Shown piece after piece: positions 15,719 to 24,309 of a DNA stretch of 64,000 bases. This DNA is from Aeromicrobium tamlense (GTDB lineage Bacteria > Actinomycetota > Actinomycetes > Propionibacteriales > Nocardioidaceae): NCBI RefSeq assembly GCF_013408555.1, contig NZ_JACBZN010000001.1:1240001-1304000 (forward strand), in the 5' to 3' direction. The position numbers were made by a program, and so were the translations under genes. The number at the start of each line of letters is the position of its first letter. Position 1 is the stretch's first letter. A model generated the notes under the pieces. That model saw only the letters and a program-made list of their open reading frames with translations, did no database searches and was not told the origin of the DNA.

Positions 15719-16957
15719 TCAGGAGGGGGAGAGCTCGGCGGCGCGCTGCTCGAGCCAGGCCCGCTCCAGCTCGTTCCCCGCGAGCTCGGCGGCCGCGAGG
15801 AACTCGCCCCGCGCCTCGGCCGTGCGCCCGAGCCGCCTGAGCACGTCGGCGCGCGTGCTGGCCACGAGGTGGCTGCGGCCGAGTCCGCCGTCCGCGGCGA
15901 TGCGGTCGATCTCCTCCAGTGCCGGCTCGAGTCCGTCCTCGGTCATCGACAGGGCCGCGGCGCGGTTGAGCCGCACGACCGGACCCGGGACGAGCGCGGA
16001 CAGCGCGTCGTAGAGGACGAGGATCCGCTCCCAGTCCGTGCGATCGAACGACGGGGCGGTGGCGTGACAGGCGGCGATGGAGGCCTGGAGGGCGTACGGG
16101 CCGCGACCGCGACCGAGGGCGTCCACCCGCTCCAGCGCCGTGAGTCCTCGCGCGATCTGGCCGCGGTCCCACAGTCGCCGGTCCTGGTCGGCCAGGGTGA
16201 CCGGCTCGCCGCGACGGTCGGTGCGTGCCGCAAACCGCGAGGACTGCAGCTCCATGAGCGCGACCAGCCCGTGCACCTCGGGCTCGCGGGGGAGCAGGCG
16301 CGCCAGGACGCGACCGAGCCGCAGCGCCTCGTGCGCGAGGTCGCGGCGCACCCACCGGTCGCCGCCGCTGGGGGCGTAGCCCTCGGTGAAGAGCAGGTAG
16401 GTGACGGTGAGGACGGCGGCGAGTCGCGTCGCCCACTCGGTGTGGTCGGGGACCTCGAACGGGACGTGCGCCTCGGCGAGGGTGCGCTTCGCGCGGACGA
16501 TCCGCTGCTGGACCGCGGGCACCGAGGTGACCAGCAGTCGGGCGATCTCGGTCGTGGAGAGACCGGCGACCACGCGCAGCGTGAGGGACACCTGCGCCTC
16601 GCGCGCCAGCACGGGGTGACAGGCGGTGAAGACCAGTCGCAGCAGGTCGTCCTCGATCGGCTCCCACGCCAGGTCGTCCTCCTGCTCGAGCCGGTGGGCG
16701 ATCGTCCGATGCCGCTCGTCGAGGGCCTCGCGCCGGCGCCAGCCGTCGATCGCGCGGCGCTTCGCCACCGTGGTCAGCCACGCCCCCGCGTTGCGGGGAA
16801 CGCCCGACTCGGGCCACACCCGCAGCGCCTCGGCGACCGCGTCCTGGGCGAGGTCCTCGGCCTCGGACAGGTCGCCCGTCATGCGGGCGAGCGTCGCCAC
16901 GACCCGCGGACCCTCGATGCGCCAGACGGCATCGAGGGTCGCGGTCAGGTCGTCCAT
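15719..16957 (-). CDS. ECF42-type RNA polymerase sigma factor with C-terminal TPR-like domain
   Basis: This 412-residue protein has sigma region 2 (LSEAEDLAQDAVAEALRVWP), the DGWRRREALDERH linker and region 4 (STTEIARLLVTSVPAVQQRIVRAK) in the first 190 residues. The remaining 220 residues form the DUF6596/TPR-like extension that marks the ECF42 group. Its start overlaps the stop of the DGPF protein gene by 1 bp (TGATG). No anti-sigma gene is present; in ECF42 systems the C-terminal extension itself is needed for activity. A matching ECF42-type promoter lies upstream of the pair, so autoregulation is likely. Confidence 0.92.
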   Translation of the reverse strand: MDDLTATLDAVWRIEGPRVVATLARMTGDLSEAEDLAQDAVAEALRVWPESGVPRNAGAWLTTVAKRRAIDGWRRREALDERHRTIAHRLEQEDDLAWEPIEDDLLRLVFTACHPVLAREAQVSLTLRVVAGLSTTEIARLLVTSVPAVQQRIVRAKRTLAEAHVPFEVPDHTEWATRLAAVLTVTYLLFTEGYAPSGGDRWVRRDLAHEALRLGRVLARLLPREPEVHGLVALMELQSSRFAARTDRRGEPVTLADQDRRLWDRGQIARGLTALERVDALGRGRGPYALQASIAACHATAPSFDRTDWERILVLYDALSALVPGPVVRLNRAAALSMTEDGLEPALEEIDRIAADGGLGRSHLVASTRADVLRRLGRTAEARGEFLAAAELAGNELERAWLEQRAAELSPS

Positions 16958-17382
16958 CAGACGGTGCCGAGCTGCTCGCGCCAGCCGGCCTCCTTCTGCA
17001 CGTACTCGTTGTCGGCGTAGTCCTCGAAGTCGGACTCGTCGGTGATCCGGCGCACCTCGAGCTTCGAGCCCGGGCCCAGCGGGCAGCGCTTGGCCCACTC
17101 GACCGCCTCCTCGCGCGAGGCCACCTGCAGCACCCAGAAGCCGTTGAACAGCTCGTGGGTCTCGCCGTAGGGCCCGTCGGTGACGATCGGCTCCTCGGCC
17201 GAGAAGTCGACGACGAAGCCCTCCGACGGATCGGTCAGGCCGTCGCCGCCCGCCATCACGCCGGCGTCCATGAGCGCCTCGTTGTAGGCGCCCATCCGGT
17301 TGATGATCTCCTCGAAGTCGACCTCCTTCGAGGCGGCCAGCGCCTCGTCGGTGGTGCGCATGATGAGCATGTACTTCTTCAT
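16957..17382 (-). CDS. DGPF/YCII-related protein, partner of ECF42 sigma factor
   Basis: This 141-residue cytoplasmic YCII-related protein contains TDGPYGET, a DGPF-type signature in which the Phe is Tyr. It starts MKKYMLIMRTTDEA, as in other family members. DGPF genes are the hallmark neighbours and usual targets of ECF42 sigma factors. ATG at 17382 follows GAGAGGA. It is the first gene of the two-gene operon, with its stop fused to the sigma factor start. Biochemical function is unknown. Confidence 0.88.
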   Translation of the reverse strand: MKKYMLIMRTTDEALAASKEVDFEEIINRMGAYNEALMDAGVMAGGDGLTDPSEGFVVDFSAEEPIVTDGPYGETHELFNGFWVLQVASREEAVEWAKRCPLGPGSKLEVRRITDESDFEDYADNEYVQKEAGWREQLGTV

Positions 17383-17424
17383 GATCAGGTCCTCTCGGGT
17401 GGGCGCCTCGTGCGCCCTCACCAT

Positions 17425-17454
17425 GACGTCGAACGGGACGGGAGCGGATCGACA
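17425..17454 (-). promoter_or_regulatory. Candidate ECF42-type promoter of the DGPF-sigma operon
   Basis: On the minus strand TGTCGA (17449-17454) is followed 17 nt later by CGACGTC (17425-17431). This fits the TGTCGA / CGA(T)C promoter elements described for ECF42 sigma factors. The predicted start leaves a leader of about 33 nt that carries the GAGAGGA ribosome-binding site. Confidence 0.6.
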
Positions 17455-17490
17455 GCCCCCGCGAAGTTTTTCTCACCGAGCCGAAGTGTC

Positions 17491-17504
17491 AGTGGTTCCG
17501 ACCA
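17491..17504. other. Short dyad in the ECF42/uvrA-like intergenic region
   Basis: GTGGT and ACCAC flank TCCG. It sits between the divergent DGPF and UvrA-like genes and could be a regulator site or chance. The rest of 17383-17554 holds the ECF42-type promoter and the GGGGAGGAA ribosome-binding site before 17555. Confidence 0.3.
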
Positions 17505-17554
17505 CGCTAGTGCCGGCGCTATCGTTCGAGAACCATCTGGGGAGGAACTTCCGC

Positions 17555-19909
17555 GTGAGCCATCCGGCCGACAGCCATGACCTGATCCGCGTGCACGGAG
17601 CCCGTGTCAACAACCTCAAGGACGTCAGCGTCGAGCTGCCCAAGCGGCGGCTCACGGTGTTCACCGGCGTCTCGGGGTCGGGCAAGAGCTCGCTCGTGTT
17701 CGGCACGATCGCCGCCGAGTCGCAGCGGCTCATCAACGAGACGTACAGCTCCTTCGTGCAGGGCTTCATGCCCACGATGGCGCGGCCCGAGGTCGACGTC
17801 CTGGACGGCCTCACCACCGCGATCCTCGTCGACCAGGAGCGGATGGGCGCCGACCCGCGCTCGACCGTCGGCACCGCCACGGACGCCAACGCCATGCTGC
17901 GCATCCTGTTCAGCCGGCTGGGCGAGCCGCACGTCGGCTCACCCCAGGCCTTCTCCTTCAACGTGGCGTCGATCAGCGGCGCCGGCGCGGTCTCGTTCGA
18001 GACGGGCGGGCGCACGGTCAAGGAGCGCCGCGAGTTCTCGGTCACCGGCGGCATGTGCCCGCGGTGCGAGGGCAGGGGAGCGGTGTCCGACTTCGACCTC
18101 ACCGCCCTCTACGACGAGACGAAGTCCCTCGAGGACGGCGCCCTCACGATCCCGGGCTACTCGATGGACGGCTGGTACGGCCGGATCTTCCGCAACGGCG
18201 ACTTCTTCCCGGCCGACAAGCCGATCAAGGACTTCACGAAGAAGCAGCTCGACGCACTGCTCTACAAGGAGCCCACCAAGATCAAGGTCGACGGGATCAA
18301 CATCACCTACGAGGGGATCGTCCCGAAGATCCAGAAGTCGATGCTGTCCAAGGACCGCGAGGCGATGCAGCCGCACATCCGCGCCTTCGTCGACCGGGCC
18401 ATCACGTTCCAGACCTGTCCCGAGTGCGACGGCACGCGGCTCAACGAGGGCGCACGGTCCTCGAAGATCAAGGGCATCTCCATCGCCGACGCCTGCGCCA
18501 TGCAGATCACCGACCTCGCCGCGTGGGTGCGCGACCTCGACGAGCCGTCCGTGGCCCCGCTGCTGGCCGTGCTCGCGCAGACGCTCGAGTCCTTCGTGGA
18601 CATCGGCCTGGGCTACCTGTCGCTCGACCGGCCGGCGGGCACGCTCTCGGGCGGCGAGGCGCAGCGCACGAAGATGATCCGCCACCTCGGCTCCTCGCTC
18701 ACCGACGTCACGTACGTCTTCGACGAGCCCACGGTCGGCCTGCACCCGCACGACATCGACCGGATGAACGGTCTGCTGCTGCAGCTGCGCGACAAGGGCA
18801 ACACCGTGCTCGTCGTCGAGCACAAGCCCGAGGCCATCGCGATCGCCGACCACGTCGTCGACCTCGGACCCCGCGCCGGAAGCGGCGGCGGGCAGATCAT
18901 GTTCGAGGGCACGGTCGAGGGCCTGCGCGCCAGCGACACGATCACCGGCCGCCACCTCGACGACCGCGCCTCGATCAAGGACGCCGTGCGCACGCCCACG
19001 GGTCGGCTCGAGGTCCGCGGAGCCGACGCGCACAACCTGCAGGACGTCGACGTCGACATCCCCCTCGGGGTCCTCGTCGTCGTCACCGGCGTCGCCGGCT
19101 CGGGCAAGAGCTCGCTGATCCACGGGTCCGTCGCGAGGAACAACGACGTCGTCGCGATCGACCAAGGTGCGATCCGCGGCTCGCGGCGCAGCAACCCGGC
19201 CACCTACACCGGTCTGCTCGACCCCATCCGCAAGGCCTTCGCGAAGGAGAACGGGGTCAAGCCCGCGCTGTTCTCGGCCAACTCCGAGGGCGCCTGCCCC
19301 AACTGCAACGGTGTCGGCGTCGTCTTCACCGATCTCGGCATCCTCGCCACGATGGAGTCGCCCTGCGAGGTCTGCGAGGGACGCCGCTTCGCCGACGCGG
19401 TGCTCGAGTACGAGCTCGGCGAGCGCGACATCAGCGAGGTGCTCGCGATGCCCGTGGCTGAGGCGCACGCGTTCTTCGGCAAGGAGGGTGTCAACGTCGC
19501 GGCCGCCGCGAAGATCCTGGCGCGGCTGGAGGACGTCGGCCTGGGCTACCTGACGCTCGGCCAGCCGCTGTCCACCCTGTCCGGAGGCGAGCGCCAGCGC
19601 ATCAAGCTGGCCACGCACATGGGGGAGAAGGGCGGCACCTACGTCCTCGACGAGCCCACCTCCGGCCTGCACCTGGCCGACGTCGAGCAGCTGCTCGGCC
19701 TGCTCGACCGTCTGGTCGACTCGGGGAAGTCGGTCATCGTGATCGAGCACCACCAGGCCGTCATGGCACACGCCGACTGGATCATCGACCTCGGGCCCGG
19801 CGCGGGTCACGACGGCGGCCGGATCGTCTTCGAGGGCACCCCGGCCGACCTCGTGGCCGCGAAGTCGACGCTCACAGGGGAGCACCTCGCCGCCTACGTC
19901 GGCTCCTGA
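17555..19909 (+). CDS. UvrA-like ABC ATPase (UvrA2/DrrC type)
   Basis: This 784-residue protein carries two ABC ATPase modules with large zinc-binding inserts. Walker A motifs are GVSGSGKSSLVF (about 46) and GVAGSGKSSLIH (about 512). The signatures TLSGGEAQR and TLSGGERQR, and CPRCEGRG, CPECDGTRL and CPNCNGVG zinc motifs, are all present. At 784 residues it is well short of the roughly 950 of housekeeping UvrA, so it is one of the shorter UvrA-like proteins linked to DNA-damage or drug tolerance. GGGGAGGAA lies before the GTG at 17555. An MFS exporter follows on the same strand. Confidence 0.88.
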   Translation: MSHPADSHDLIRVHGARVNNLKDVSVELPKRRLTVFTGVSGSGKSSLVFGTIAAESQRLINETYSSFVQGFMPTMARPEVDVLDGLTTAILVDQERMGADPRSTVGTATDANAMLRILFSRLGEPHVGSPQAFSFNVASISGAGAVSFETGGRTVKERREFSVTGGMCPRCEGRGAVSDFDLTALYDETKSLEDGALTIPGYSMDGWYGRIFRNGDFFPADKPIKDFTKKQLDALLYKEPTKIKVDGINITYEGIVPKIQKSMLSKDREAMQPHIRAFVDRAITFQTCPECDGTRLNEGARSSKIKGISIADACAMQITDLAAWVRDLDEPSVAPLLAVLAQTLESFVDIGLGYLSLDRPAGTLSGGEAQRTKMIRHLGSSLTDVTYVFDEPTVGLHPHDIDRMNGLLLQLRDKGNTVLVVEHKPEAIAIADHVVDLGPRAGSGGGQIMFEGTVEGLRASDTITGRHLDDRASIKDAVRTPTGRLEVRGADAHNLQDVDVDIPLGVLVVVTGVAGSGKSSLIHGSVARNNDVVAIDQGAIRGSRRSNPATYTGLLDPIRKAFAKENGVKPALFSANSEGACPNCNGVGVVFTDLGILATMESPCEVCEGRRFADAVLEYELGERDISEVLAMPVAEAHAFFGKEGVNVAAAAKILARLEDVGLGYLTLGQPLSTLSGGERQRIKLATHMGEKGGTYVLDEPTSGLHLADVEQLLGLLDRLVDSGKSVIVIEHHQAVMAHADWIIDLGPGAGHDGGRIVFEGTPADLVAAKSTLTGEHLAAYVGS

Positions 19910-19959
19910 GCGGCGGCGCAGGGGAGTGGTGGGCCCTCCGGGGCGGATGTGACGTGACC

Positions 19960-19965
19960 TACACT
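19960..19965 (+). promoter_or_regulatory. -10 hexamer for a leaderless MFS transcript
   Basis: TACACT is exactly 6 nt before the ATG at 19972, and no Shine-Dalgarno sequence is visible. This favours the ATG over the more upstream GTG at 19954. Confidence 0.5.
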
Positions 19966-19971
19966 CAGCGC

Positions 19972-21171
19972 ATGATGACCGCCGTGGCCACCCGGTCCGG
20001 CGTCCGTCGTGCCACCGGCTTCGTCGTCGTCCTGGTGGCCCTGACGATCTTCATGATCGGCGCGAGTGCCCCGTCGCCGTTCTATCCCGTGCTGCAGGAG
20101 CGGATCGGGTTCTCGTCCGCCGCGATGACGCTGATCTTCGCCGTCTACGCGTTGTCGATGCTGGCCACGCTGCTGGTCGCGGGATCGCTCTCGGACCATC
20201 TCGGTCGCCGGCCGGTCATCGCGCTCGGCCTGCTCGTGCTCGCGGGCAGCATGGTCGCGTTCTGGCACGCCGAGAGCGTGGCGGTGCTGATCGTCGCCCG
20301 GGTCGTGCAGGGGTTCGGCGCCGGGCTGCTGATGCCGTCGATGTCCGCGGCGATCGTGGACCTCGAGCCGCCGAGCCGTCCGGGCAGCGGCGCGATCGCG
20401 AACTCCGTCACGCCCTTCGCCGGACTGGCGGCGGGCGGGCTCGTCTCCGGACTGGCGCTCGACCACGCCGGGGCCGAGCCGCTGACGGCCGTGTTCGGCT
20501 CGCTGGCGGTGCTGCTCGTCGTCATGGCGGTGGTCGTGTGGGCGGCGCCGGAGACCTCCACGCGCCGTCCGGGCGCACTGGCGTCGCTGCGGCCCCGGAT
20601 CGGCGTCCCGCCGCAGGCGCGTGCCGCCTTCTACCGCGCCGTGCCCGCGGTGATCGCCGGCTGGGCCACGAGCGGCTTCTACCTGTCGCTCGGCGCGCCG
20701 CTGATCGCGCAGGAGCTCGGGGGAGAGAGCCACGTGGCCCAGGGTCTCGTGGTGACCACGCTCAACGGCGCCGGCGCGGTGATGTGCTTCGTCGCGCGTC
20801 GCTGGAGCAGCCGCCGGATCACCCTCTACGGCACCACCACCCTCGCCGTCGGCACCGCGCTGACGCTGGTCGCGCTCGCCGCGGACAGCCTCCCGTGGTT
20901 CCTGGCGGCCACCGTGTTCGCGGGCACGGGATTCGGCGCGGCCTTCATGGGCATCATGCGCTCGATCACCCCGCTCGCGCCGCCCGAGCGCCGGGGCGAG
21001 CTCTTCGCCGCCGTGTTCGTCGCGAGCTACGTCGCGTTCGGCATCCCGGCCGTCATCGCCGGCTTCGCCGTCGGCTGGATCGGACTGTCGCAGACCGCGC
21101 TGGTCTACGGGGCGGTCGTGGTGGTGCTCGCCGGACTGGCCGCCGTGCTCCGCCTGCGCTCCGAGGACTGA
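19972..21171 (+). CDS. MFS drug-efflux type transporter
   Basis: This 399-residue membrane protein has about twelve transmembrane segments and the loop 2-3 motif GSLSDHLGRRPVI of the major facilitator superfamily, plus RVVQGFGAGLLMPS in segment 4, which resembles the DHA efflux branch. Proton-driven export of a small molecule is likely; the compound is unknown. It lies 62 nt downstream of the UvrA-like gene, apparently with its own promoter. A second in-frame ATG follows directly at 19975. Confidence 0.85.
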   Translation: MMTAVATRSGVRRATGFVVVLVALTIFMIGASAPSPFYPVLQERIGFSSAAMTLIFAVYALSMLATLLVAGSLSDHLGRRPVIALGLLVLAGSMVAFWHAESVAVLIVARVVQGFGAGLLMPSMSAAIVDLEPPSRPGSGAIANSVTPFAGLAAGGLVSGLALDHAGAEPLTAVFGSLAVLLVVMAVVVWAAPETSTRRPGALASLRPRIGVPPQARAAFYRAVPAVIAGWATSGFYLSLGAPLIAQELGGESHVAQGLVVTTLNGAGAVMCFVARRWSSRRITLYGTTTLAVGTALTLVALAADSLPWFLAATVFAGTGFGAAFMGIMRSITPLAPPERRGELFAAVFVASYVAFGIPAVIAGFAVGWIGLSQTALVYGAVVVVLAGLAAVLRLRSED

Positions 21172-21178
21172 CGCGGCC

Positions 21179-23311
21179 TCACTCGGCGATGACGAGCTCG
21201 TCGGTGGTGCGCGTCATCGCCACGTAGCGATCGACCGCCGCCGCCACGTCGTCACCCCAGTCCGCCGGATCGACCAGCACCACGAGGTCGAACTCGAGAC
21301 CCTTCGTGAGCACGGGTGGGAGGGAGCGGACGCGATCCGTCGCGGAGCGGCCCGGGTCGCCGATGACGCAGACCGTCCCTTCCTCGTGCTCGGACAGCCA
21401 GCGGTCGACGACCGCGTCGACCTCCGTGACCGGGACGCGACGCACGGGGCGCCCGCTGGCGCGGACGGAGTCCGGGACGTTCGCTCCCGGGATCGCCGCG
21501 CGGATCAGCGGCCGCGCCTCGGCCATCACCTCACGAGGCGTCCGGTAGTTGACCGAGAGCGCGGCCTCGCGCACCGTCCCGACGCCCACGCGGGCGAGCC
21601 GCTCGGACCACGACTCCGGGAAGCCGCGGCGAGCCTGGGCGCGGTCGCCGACGACCGTGAGACTGCGCGAGGGGCATCGCCGGACGAGCATGGCCCACTG
21701 GGCATCGGTGAGCTCCTGCGCCTCGTCGACCACGACGTGGGCGAACGGTCCGGCCAGGACGTCGACCTCGCGACTCGGGACCGCGTCCTCGTCGACGAGC
21801 GCGTCGCGCAGGCCCTCCTGGCGCAGGGAGGTCCACAGTCCCTCACCGTCGTCGTGCTCCATGGCCGCGAGCAGGTCGTCGACGACGCGGTCCATCCCGG
21901 CTCGTTGCTCGGTGACGGTGGTGATGCGCTCGCGTGCCCGGCGCTCGTGCGACGGGTCACCGAGTCGATGCCGCGCCGCGTCCAGCAGGGGCAGGTCGGC
22001 GTCCGTCCAGCCCGCCGACTCCTCACGGCGCAGCAGTCCGACCTCGTCGGGCGTGAGCGAGGGTGCGCACCGACGGAGGTACGCCGGAACGGCCCACAGG
22101 TCCGCGACGACGTCGGTGGGCTCGAGGATCACCCACGACCGCTCGAGTGCGTCGACCACGTGCTCGGTCTGCTGCAGCACGGCTCTGACGTCGTCCGGAT
22201 CGACGTCGTCGGCCAGACGGTCGCGGGCGATCTCGGCCAGCGCCTCCCACACCAGCGACCGTGCCTCGTTGTGCGGCACGTGGGGGCCGGGCGCCGCGAA
22301 CGCCTCGGCCCAGTCGCGTGCCGTGAGCACCACGTCGCCCCACGGGGTCTCGACCTCGCTGTCGATCGTCGGCGGCTCCTCGTACACCGCGACCGCCGCG
22401 TCGACCGCGTGCACCAGGGTCAGGCTCGCCTTGAGCGCGGCCACCCTGGGGTCGGTCTCCCGACGTGCCTCGCCGGCCTCGGGCACGAGGTCGTCCGGCG
22501 TGCACGTGAGGACGCCGTCCTCGCCCAGGCTCGGCAGGACGTCGGCCACGTAGGCCAGGTACGGGTGGTGCGGGCCGACGAAGAGGATGCTGCCGTGACC
22601 GGGCGCGAGCCTCGGGTCGGTGTGAAGGAGGTAGGCGGCACGGTGCAGCGCCACCACGGTCTTCCCGGTGCCGGGTCCGCCGTCGACGACGAGCGCTCCG
22701 CGACTGTCCGCCCGGATGATCGCGTCCTGGTCGGCTGCGATCGTGCCGAGGACGTCGCGCATCGCGGTGGTCCTGCGGCCCGCCAATCCCGCCAGGAAGG
22801 CGGAGTCGTCGTCCAGGGCGAGGCCGTCCGTCGGTGCGGTGGGGGAGAGGACCTCGTCCCAGAAGTCGACGACCCGACCGTCCGCCCAGCGGTAGCGCCG
22901 TCGACTGCTCACGCCGAGGGGTTGCGCGACCGTCCCGGCGAAGAACGGTGCGGCCGCGGGGGAGCGCCAGTCCACGAGCAGCCGGCCCCCGCGTCCGTCG
23001 GACAGCCCCAGCCGGCCGATGTACGTGATCGTCCCGTCCTCGCCGACGATCCGTCCCAGGCACAGGTCGAGGCCGTACCGCCGCAGGAGCCGCAGGCGTG
23101 ACTCCAGCCGGTGGACGTCCTGGTCGCGGTCCAGGGCTCGCTGGCCGGATCCCGCCGGACGCCGCCGTGCTTCGGCGAGGTCCGCGGCGGCGTGGCGCCG
23201 GGCCTCGTCCAGGCGGGCCGCGACCAGACGGAGATGGCGCTCGTCCTGCTGGACCAGAGCGGGGTGGGACGTGTCGGCGAGGTGCGGGCGGAGAGCGAAT
23301 ATGACTGCCAT
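21179..23311 (-). CDS. helR: HelR/HelD-type RNA polymerase-recycling ATPase
   Basis: This 710-residue UvrD/Rep-like superfamily 1 ATPase has an N-terminal coiled-coil arm (about 15-75), then DWRSPAAAPFF, Walker A in GGPGTGKTVVALHRAAYLLH and a C-terminal helicase core ending VAMTRTTDELVI. HelD proteins pull RNA polymerase off stalled complexes; HelR versions also displace rifamycin and give tolerance. The palindrome just upstream (23336-23356), close to the rifamycin-associated element, supports the HelR assignment. The start is the ATG at 23311; a longer in-frame extension would run through that palindrome. It is divergent from a kinase-GNAT fusion gene. Confidence 0.82.
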   Translation of the reverse strand: MAVIFALRPHLADTSHPALVQQDERHLRLVAARLDEARRHAAADLAEARRRPAGSGQRALDRDQDVHRLESRLRLLRRYGLDLCLGRIVGEDGTITYIGRLGLSDGRGGRLLVDWRSPAAAPFFAGTVAQPLGVSSRRRYRWADGRVVDFWDEVLSPTAPTDGLALDDDSAFLAGLAGRRTTAMRDVLGTIAADQDAIIRADSRGALVVDGGPGTGKTVVALHRAAYLLHTDPRLAPGHGSILFVGPHHPYLAYVADVLPSLGEDGVLTCTPDDLVPEAGEARRETDPRVAALKASLTLVHAVDAAVAVYEEPPTIDSEVETPWGDVVLTARDWAEAFAAPGPHVPHNEARSLVWEALAEIARDRLADDVDPDDVRAVLQQTEHVVDALERSWVILEPTDVVADLWAVPAYLRRCAPSLTPDEVGLLRREESAGWTDADLPLLDAARHRLGDPSHERRARERITTVTEQRAGMDRVVDDLLAAMEHDDGEGLWTSLRQEGLRDALVDEDAVPSREVDVLAGPFAHVVVDEAQELTDAQWAMLVRRCPSRSLTVVGDRAQARRGFPESWSERLARVGVGTVREAALSVNYRTPREVMAEARPLIRAAIPGANVPDSVRASGRPVRRVPVTEVDAVVDRWLSEHEEGTVCVIGDPGRSATDRVRSLPPVLTKGLEFDLVVLVDPADWGDDVAAAVDRYVAMTRTTDELVIAE

Positions 23312-23335
23312 GGCGGACGATTCTGGACCCGCCCG

Positions 23336-23356
23336 GGGGGCTTGTGGCAAGCCCCC
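23336..23356 (-). promoter_or_regulatory. Rifamycin-associated-element-like palindrome upstream of helR
   Basis: Arm GGGGGCTTG, spacer TGG, arm CAAGCCCCC form a perfect 9-bp inverted repeat. The core GGGGCTTG-N-GGCAAG agrees with the published RAE, a short inverted element found before rifamycin-inducible resistance genes in actinomycetes. It ends 24 nt before the helR ATG. The consensus is quoted from memory and should be aligned. Confidence 0.7.
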
Positions 23357-23377
23357 ATCCGCGATATACGTTGAAGA

Positions 23378-23399
23378 GGGAAGGGCGATCGCCCTTCCC
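23378..23399. repeat. 22-bp perfect palindrome between helR and the kinase-GNAT gene
   Basis: GGGAAGGGCGA is followed directly by its reverse complement TCGCCCTTCCC. As RNA it would form a 9-bp stem with a GATC loop on either strand. It lies between the RAE-like element and the divergent gene, where it could be an operator, or an attenuator in a leader. Confidence 0.6.
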
Positions 23400-23433
23400 T
23401 TCGTCATGCCCCTCCAGACAGGACGCCTCGCTC

Positions 23434-24309
23434 GTGGCCGTGATCCTCATGTGCGGACCGTCGGGGTCCGGGAAGTCCACCGTCGCGAGGCGCCTGGAGG
23501 AGTCGGGCTGGACGCGGCTGTGCTTCGACGTCGAGACGTGGCGGCACGACGTCACCTCGCTCCCGGCACCGCGCGAGCTGCTGGCGCAGATCGAGTCGGA
23601 GCTGCTCGGTCGCCTCGCGTCCACGGTCAACGCGGGGGAGGACGTGGTGCTCGACTACTCCTTCGCCACGCGCGGGCTGCGGGATCGGTACCGTGCCGTG
23701 GTCGCGGACCTCGGCGTGACGGCCGAGACCGTGTACCTCCCGGTCGATCGTGACGTCGCGCTCGAGCGTGTGCGGGGGCGACACGACGAGGGACCCGACG
23801 ACTACTGGCTCGACGACGCCACGGTGCTCGCGCACGTGGACGGGTTCGAGCCGCCCACCTTCGCCGAGCACCCGCTGCGGGTGATCGACGGCGACGTCAC
23901 CGTCCGCCACGCAGGTGCCGGCGACGTCGGCGCGCTGATGGAGTTCTGGGAGGGCTCGGCTGAGAACGCCGCCCGCCCGCAGGACTCGGCGGCCTTGGTC
24001 GAGGCCCTCGTCGGGCGCGACCCCGCCGCGATCCTGGTCGCGGTGCTGCAGGGGCGGATTGTGGGATCGGTGATCGCCGGCTGGGACGGCTGGCGAGCGC
24101 ACCTCTACCGGCTGGCCGTGGCTCCCGAGGCGCGGGGGCGAGGGCTCGCCCGGCGACTGCTCGGGCACGCCGAGGACCGGCTCCGGTCCCTCGGCGCCAC
24201 GCGGTTCGACGCGATGGTCCTCGACGACAACGAGGCCGGAGCGGCGCTGTGGCGGTCCGCCGAGTACGCGCCGCAAGGGGAGTGGAGCCGGTGGGTCAAG
24301 CCCGCCTGA
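23434..24309 (+). CDS. P-loop kinase fused to GNAT acetyltransferase
   Basis: This 291-residue protein has an N-terminal AAA/zeta-like P-loop kinase (CGPSGSGKSTVARRLE at about 6-21, VVLDYSFATRG at about 73, RVRGRHDEG lid) followed from about residue 155 by a GNAT domain (VTVRHAGAGD, then RLAVAPEARGRGLARRLLGH). Both halves look intact. The natural substrates are unknown; a small-molecule kinase-acetyltransferase is plausible. The GTG start at 23434 has AGGA upstream; GTG 23440 is possible. It shares the promoter region and RAE-like element with divergent helR, and its stop abuts the stop of the convergent VOC gene. Confidence 0.8.
   Translation: MAVILMCGPSGSGKSTVARRLEESGWTRLCFDVETWRHDVTSLPAPRELLAQIESELLGRLASTVNAGEDVVLDYSFATRGLRDRYRAVVADLGVTAETVYLPVDRDVALERVRGRHDEGPDDYWLDDATVLAHVDGFEPPTFAEHPLRVIDGDVTVRHAGAGDVGALMEFWEGSAENAARPQDSAALVEALVGRDPAAILVAVLQGRIVGSVIAGWDGWRAHLYRLAVAPEARGRGLARRLLGHAEDRLRSLGATRFDAMVLDDNEAGAALWRSAEYAPQGEWSRWVKPA

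Noticed and set aside
17939..19885. A 648-codon minus-strand frame opposite the UvrA-like gene
   Set aside because: Val/Asp/Arg-rich antisense shadow; the plus-strand frame has Walker and zinc motifs.
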